Below, one piece after another: positions 6,173 through 8,925 of a DNA stretch of 8,925 nt. Within the stretch, counting starts at the first letter, position 1. Every line of letters starts with the position of its first letter. Source of the stretch: an uncultured Dorea sp. (GTDB taxonomy: Bacteria; Bacillota_A; Clostridia; Lachnospirales; Lachnospiraceae); the NCBI GenBank assembly GCA_948468495.1, contig CAOKJI010000044.1, forward strand, positions 1 to 8,925, written 5' to 3'. The notes beneath the pieces are model-generated. The model made no database searches and was not told where the DNA came from. It saw nothing but the letters and a program-made list of their open reading frames with translations. Made by a program: the position numbers and the translations under genes.

Positions 6173-7303
6173 CTAAATCCGCATCTTCATAAAATACAAG
6201 GCAACCATAATTCTCGTCCTGTTTCCGTTACTCATTATATCATATCCAAGGATCTCTTTCACCTTATTCATCTTATAATTCAGAGTATTTTTATGACAAT
6301 ATACTGCCTTTGCAGTATGAAGGACGCTGCAGTCATTTTCAAAAAACGCTTTTAGTATTTCCAGATAATCCGTTCCATTCTCCTCGTCATACTGAATCAG
6401 CCGTCCCAACACTTCATCAATAAATCCTTCACCCAGTTCCGGATGCCGCAAATCAGACAAAATCTTATATACTCCCAGTTCTTCATAAGCCAGGATATTC
6501 TTTTCAATCGCAGTCCTGGTAAGCTGATATGCTGTCATAGCATGCTCATAACTCTCCTGAAGCGACTGCAGCTTCGATACCTCTGTGCCGATTCCTGCAT
6601 ACACCCGATTGTCGGAGCCGCATACCCTCTCCAGCACGCCCTTCACCTGCTCTTTGTCCTGCCTGGCCGCCATAATCAGAAGTCTGCCGCCCTCTTCTGT
6701 TACAAGTCCCTTTTCCAAGGAATAATGAATCTCCCTGGCAATTTCCAGAAGACGCTTATTACCATTTCTGTCCCGATATGCATTGCAGCTTAATACGGCC
6801 ATGATATATCTCATATTCCGGTAGAATCCGTCGTATTCAAAGTAATGAAGATACGCCGCTTCATTATCCGGATAATAGAGCGCATTCTTCAAAGCCGTAT
6901 TTAAGTTCGTCTCCCTCTGCTCATTCTTGAGCAGTACCGAAGCAAATAACCGCATTACATCCAGATACGGCGTATTCCATCCGGCTGCAAACAGAGGAAA
7001 ATGATTCTCATTGCAGTATTCCAGCACGCGCTCCGAGTAACGTTTGCCGTCATGAAGGGACAGCACCAGTCCTCCTGCTCCGGCGTCATTCAATTGCCGG
7101 ACAAAGTCTAACAGCCACTCGTCAGAATCAAACTGGAGCCCGGCATTAAATATCAGCTCATTGCCATGAAGCAGCTTAATAAATTCTGGATTTTCCACAA
7201 TATGCGTCCACTCGATAATCTTGTCAAAACAGCTTGTCGTAACCAGCCGGATATCATATAAGGGTTCTATCTCGTGATACAGTTCCTCCAATGCCACAGC
7301 CAT
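6173..7303 (-). CDS. PucR-family transcriptional regulator
   Basis: The 376-residue protein has the two ends expected of PucR-type regulators. The N-terminal PucR sensor domain spans about 1-120 (DIRLVTTSCFDKIIEWTHIV, then LLHGNELIFNAGLQ). The C-terminal helix-turn-helix lies at about 320-365 (VLHTAKAVYCHKNTLNYKMNKV). The middle part (about 190-305) resembles the GGDEF-like region of this family. Members usually activate catabolic genes in response to a small molecule; the ligand cannot be read from sequence. I chose ATG 7303 because GAGAGGAG (7311-7318) lies seven bases upstream. The frame stays open upstream to 7468, and in-frame ATGs at 7429, 7396 and 7387 have no good ribosome binding site. 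The nearest downstream gene is the LUD protein. A palindrome over its own promoter suggests autoregulation or control by another factor. Confidence 0.9.
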   Translation of the reverse strand: MAVALEELYHEIEPLYDIRLVTTSCFDKIIEWTHIVENPEFIKLLHGNELIFNAGLQFDSDEWLLDFVRQLNDAGAGGLVLSLHDGKRYSERVLEYCNENHFPLFAAGWNTPYLDVMRLFASVLLKNEQRETNLNTALKNALYYPDNEAAYLHYFEYDGFYRNMRYIMAVLSCNAYRDRNGNKRLLEIAREIHYSLEKGLVTEEGGRLLIMAARQDKEQVKGVLERVCGSDNRVYAGIGTEVSKLQSLQESYEHAMTAYQLTRTAIEKNILAYEELGVYKILSDLRHPELGEGFIDEVLGRLIQYDEENGTDYLEILKAFFENDCSVLHTAKAVYCHKNTLNYKMNKVKEILGYDIMSNGNRTRIMVALYFMKMRI

Positions 7304-7440
7304 AACCAATCTCCTCTCGTCAGTTAGAATAAAAACGGGCTTTCCGCAATTCCCGCCGTTGTCCCTCCAAAAAAACGCAGCTTTCATTCCGCACATTCTC
7401 ACGAAGAATTTTATTAAAAAGTTATGCATATTTATTCTAT
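7304..7440 (-). other. long leader of the PucR-type gene with an uninterrupted in-frame extension
   Basis: If transcription starts near 7440, the leader is about 137 nt. It contains in-frame ATGs at 7429, 7396 and 7387 and no stop before ATG 7303. Either it is an untranslated leader that happens to be open, or a minority product carries up to 42 extra residues. I saw no recognisable riboswitch or attenuator hairpin in it. Confidence 0.3.
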
Positions 7441-7446
7441 GCAGCC

Positions 7447-7475
7447 ATTTTACCACAATTGTGCTCAAAGCACAA
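7447..7475 (-). promoter_or_regulatory. promoter of the PucR-type gene
   Basis: On the minus strand TTGTGC (7470-7475) and TAAAAT (7447-7452) are separated by 17 bp. The expected start of transcription is near 7440. The -35 box is formed by one arm of the palindrome at 7457-7477, so a protein bound there should block or modulate RNA polymerase. Confidence 0.6.
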
Positions 7476-7477
7476 TT
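7457..7477. promoter_or_regulatory. palindromic operator candidate
   Basis: AATTGTGCT (7457-7465) and AGCACAATT (7469-7477) are exact reverse complements with a three-base centre (CAA). This 21-bp dyad covers the -35 box and most of the spacer of the promoter at 7447-7475. The symmetry fits a dimeric DNA-binding protein; the obvious candidate is the adjacent PucR-type regulator itself, which is inference. Confidence 0.6.
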
Positions 7478-7516
7478 ATCTTGGAAATTTATGTATCAAA
7501 AAGCTATACCCTATTT

Positions 7517-7636
7517 GTCCCGAACATGATATATTGTATAAAGAACACAAACAATCAATAGATTGTAACCCCGAATCGTGTTCAAGTCCAATCTCCAGAT
7601 TGCTAAAAGGCCGCGCTTTATGCGCAGCCCTTTTTA
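7517..7636 (+). ncRNA. candidate small RNA in the coaBC/PucR intergenic region
   Basis: A plus-strand transcript here would fold as an outer 9-bp stem (7522-7530 with 7575-7583, all paired if one U-G wobble is allowed) enclosing a 6-bp hairpin ACAATC-AATA-GATTGT (7551-7566). It would end at a GC-rich hairpin followed by T5 (7609-7635). Possible promoters are TTGGAA-18-TATACC (7481-7510) or TTGTCC-16-TATAAA (7515-7542); the second would start too late to include the outer stem. The outer stem pairs fully only in plus-strand RNA (it becomes A-C on the minus strand). It matches no RNA family I recognise and could be chance. Confidence 0.22.
7605..7635 (-). terminator. intrinsic terminator downstream of coaBC, possibly bidirectional
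   Basis: The stem 7609-7616 pairs with 7622-7629 around the five-base loop 7617-7621. In the minus direction the one non-Watson-Crick pair is a G-U wobble and the hairpin is followed by TTTT, ending the coaBC message about 75 bp after its stop. In the plus direction that pair is C-A and the hairpin is followed by TTTTT, so it may also stop plus-strand transcription. Confidence 0.7.
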
Positions 7637-7652
7637 GTTTCTGTATTCTCTG

Positions 7653-7671
7653 TGTGAAGACTGATTTCACA
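7653..7671. repeat. short inverted repeat in the coaBC 3' region
   Basis: TGTGAA (7653-7658) and TTCACA (7666-7671) are reverse complements separated by seven bases. The half-site resembles a CRP-type TGTGA, but the spacing is wrong for one (9 bp between TGTGA and TCACA). It lies in the untranslated end of the coaBC transcript and may be incidental. Confidence 0.2.
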
Positions 7672-7707
7672 ACATATCTGAACACAATCCCCATACCCGT
7701 CGGCTTA

Positions 7708-8901
7708 TTATGACAATCTTTTAAGGATTTCATTCAGAATATGACCCGAAACCTCCTCCTTAGACATCAGCTCCAGCGCCTGCGTTCCATCCTCTGTAAT
7801 AATCGTAACCACATTCGTATCTGTTCCGAAGCCGGCCCCCTGAATCTTTAAGTTATTGGCAACTATCATGTCCGCATTCTTTCTTGCAAGCTTCTCCTTT
7901 GCATTTTCCAGAAGATTCTGCGTCTCCATTGCAAATCCGCATAAGAATTGCCCTTCTTTCTTATGGCTCCCCAGATATCCCAGGATATCCCTGGTCCGCT
8001 CTAACTCTAGCGTCAGCTCCCCGTCAGACTTCTTCATCTTCTCATCGCTGACATTCTTCGGCCTGTAATCCGCCACTGCAGCGGCTTTGATGATAATGTC
8101 CATCCCGGCGCTTCTTGCCGTTACCTCCTGAAACATATCCTCCGCCGTTACAACCGGAACCACCTCTACAAACATCGGCGGCGTCAGCGAAGTCTTCCCG
8201 CTGATAAGCGTCACCTCGGCGCCTCTGAGCGCGCAGAGCTTCGCAATACTGTATCCCATCTTTCCGGTGGAATGGTTGGTAATATAGCGAACCGGGTCTA
8301 ACAATTCCTGAGTCGGTCCGGCCGTCACCAATACTTTCTTCCCTGTCATATCCTTCTCACAGGCACAGGCCATCAGCACATACTGCAGCAGTTCTTCAGG
8401 CTCCGGCATCTTCCCCGCGCCCACATCGCCGCAGGCCAGTCTCCCGCTTGCCGGTTCGATTACCGTCATACCATATCTCTCCAGCGTATCCATATTCTCC
8501 ATGGTTGCCGGATTCTCATACATTCTGGTATTCATGGCAGGCGCGATAATCTTCGGGCAGTCGCAGGCCAGCACCGTAGTTGTCAGCATATCGTCTGCAA
8601 TGCCATGAGCAAGCTTAGCTATCACATTAGCCGTCGCCGGCGCGATTAATACCGCGTCTGCTTCCTTGGCAAGCGCCACATGCTCCGTACTGTACTCATG
8701 ATTCCTGTCAAATGTATCGGTCAGACACCGCCTGTTTGTCAACGCTTCAAACGTCAGAGGCGCAATAAATTCTCTTGCATGCTCCGTCATAATCACCTGC
8801 ACATCCGCGCCTGATTTAATGAAAAGACTGGTAAGCGCCGCGCTCTTATATGCTGCAATCCCTCCGGTTATCCCAAGAATAATCTTCTTCCCCTTTAGCA
8901 T
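7708..8901 (-). CDS. coaBC: bifunctional phosphopantothenoylcysteine decarboxylase / phosphopantothenate-cysteine ligase
   Basis: The 397-residue cytosolic enzyme joins 4'-phosphopantothenate to cysteine using CTP (CoaB) and decarboxylates the product with FMN (CoaC), two successive steps of coenzyme A synthesis. The N-terminal CoaC half shows GITGGIAAYKS (10-20), the catalytic histidine H74 in EHVALA, PAMNTRMYENPA (121-132, N124) and GRLACGDVGAGKMPE (153-167) with C157. The C-terminal CoaB half begins at about 188 (KKVLVTAGPTQE) with YITNHSTGKMG (N209) and KAAAVADYRPK (272-282), and K288 aligns with the E. coli ligase lysine. The length is typical and every key residue is present. AAAGGAG (8911-8917) lies nine bases before ATG 8901. 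Its promoter must lie beyond the window, so it may be an internal operon gene. The terminator at 7605-7635 ends it. Confidence 0.97.
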   Translation of the reverse strand: MLKGKKIILGITGGIAAYKSAALTSLFIKSGADVQVIMTEHAREFIAPLTFEALTNRRCLTDTFDRNHEYSTEHVALAKEADAVLIAPATANVIAKLAHGIADDMLTTTVLACDCPKIIAPAMNTRMYENPATMENMDTLERYGMTVIEPASGRLACGDVGAGKMPEPEELLQYVLMACACEKDMTGKKVLVTAGPTQELLDPVRYITNHSTGKMGYSIAKLCALRGAEVTLISGKTSLTPPMFVEVVPVVTAEDMFQEVTARSAGMDIIIKAAAVADYRPKNVSDEKMKKSDGELTLELERTRDILGYLGSHKKEGQFLCGFAMETQNLLENAKEKLARKNADMIVANNLKIQGAGFGTDTNVVTIITEDGTQALELMSKEEVSGHILNEILKRLS

Positions 8902-8925
8902 CTCTTCCCACTCCTTTACAGAAAA

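Noticed and set aside
7575..7600. GTTCAAGTCC, resembling a tRNA T-loop
   Set aside because: The flanking bases do not form a T stem, and no acceptor, D or anticodon arms surround it.
7459..7713. 84-codon plus-strand open frame in the coaBC/PucR intergenic region
   Set aside because: It begins inside the operator palindrome, lacks a ribosome binding site, spans the terminator hairpin and matches no family I recognise. Chance open frame.
7476..7733. 85-codon minus-strand open frame overlapping the 3' end of coaBC
   Set aside because: It starts within coaBC in another frame without a ribosome binding site, reads through the terminator and has no recognisable domain.
1..8925. CRISPR arrays and insertion sequences
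   Set aside because: No regularly spaced direct repeats and no transposase-like open frame are visible on either strand.

Overview
The window looks like ordinary chromosome from a Gram-positive anaerobe of the class Clostridia, most likely a Lachnospiraceae-type gut bacterium. This rests on strong AGGAGG-type ribosome binding sites, moderate base composition, sigma-A promoters, a tRNA-Cys without an encoded CCA, and the gene set: a two-TM zinc-ribbon protein, a DUF5685-like protein, a firmicute-style TopB, a LUD-domain protein and a PucR regulator. The assignment comes from recognising protein families, not from a database search.

Left arm, plus strand (about 128-4439). One promoter is followed by four tightly packed genes: a small two-TM zinc-ribbon protein, a DUF5685-like helical protein, a J-domain/TPR protein with a cysteine-rich tail, and DNA topoisomerase III (topB). 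Spacing is 11 nt, 52 nt and then a 1-nt stop/start overlap, so they are probably one transcript. The first three are uncharacterised as a set. The DUF5685-like protein carries two Asp-rich motifs laid out like those of phytoene/squalene synthases, which is the most intriguing protein-level observation here.

Middle, minus strand (4426-5311). Reading in the minus direction there is a tRNA-Cys(GCA) with a near-consensus promoter, a strong hairpin terminator, and then an antitoxin-toxin pair of the MNT/HEPN (MntA/HepT, type VII) class whose genes overlap by 17 nt. The toxin gene runs convergently into topB. The two coding regions share 14 nt, and a perfect 12-bp inverted repeat covers both stop codons.

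Right arm, minus strand (5435-8901). coaBC (coenzyme A synthesis) is followed by a roughly 400-bp intergenic region, then a PucR-family regulator and a LUD-domain (LutC-like) protein. The intergenic region holds a bidirectional terminator, a possible small RNA, and a promoter for the PucR gene whose -35 box and spacer are covered by a 9-bp-arm palindrome, a probable operator. A short possible start of a divergent gene lies at the extreme left edge.
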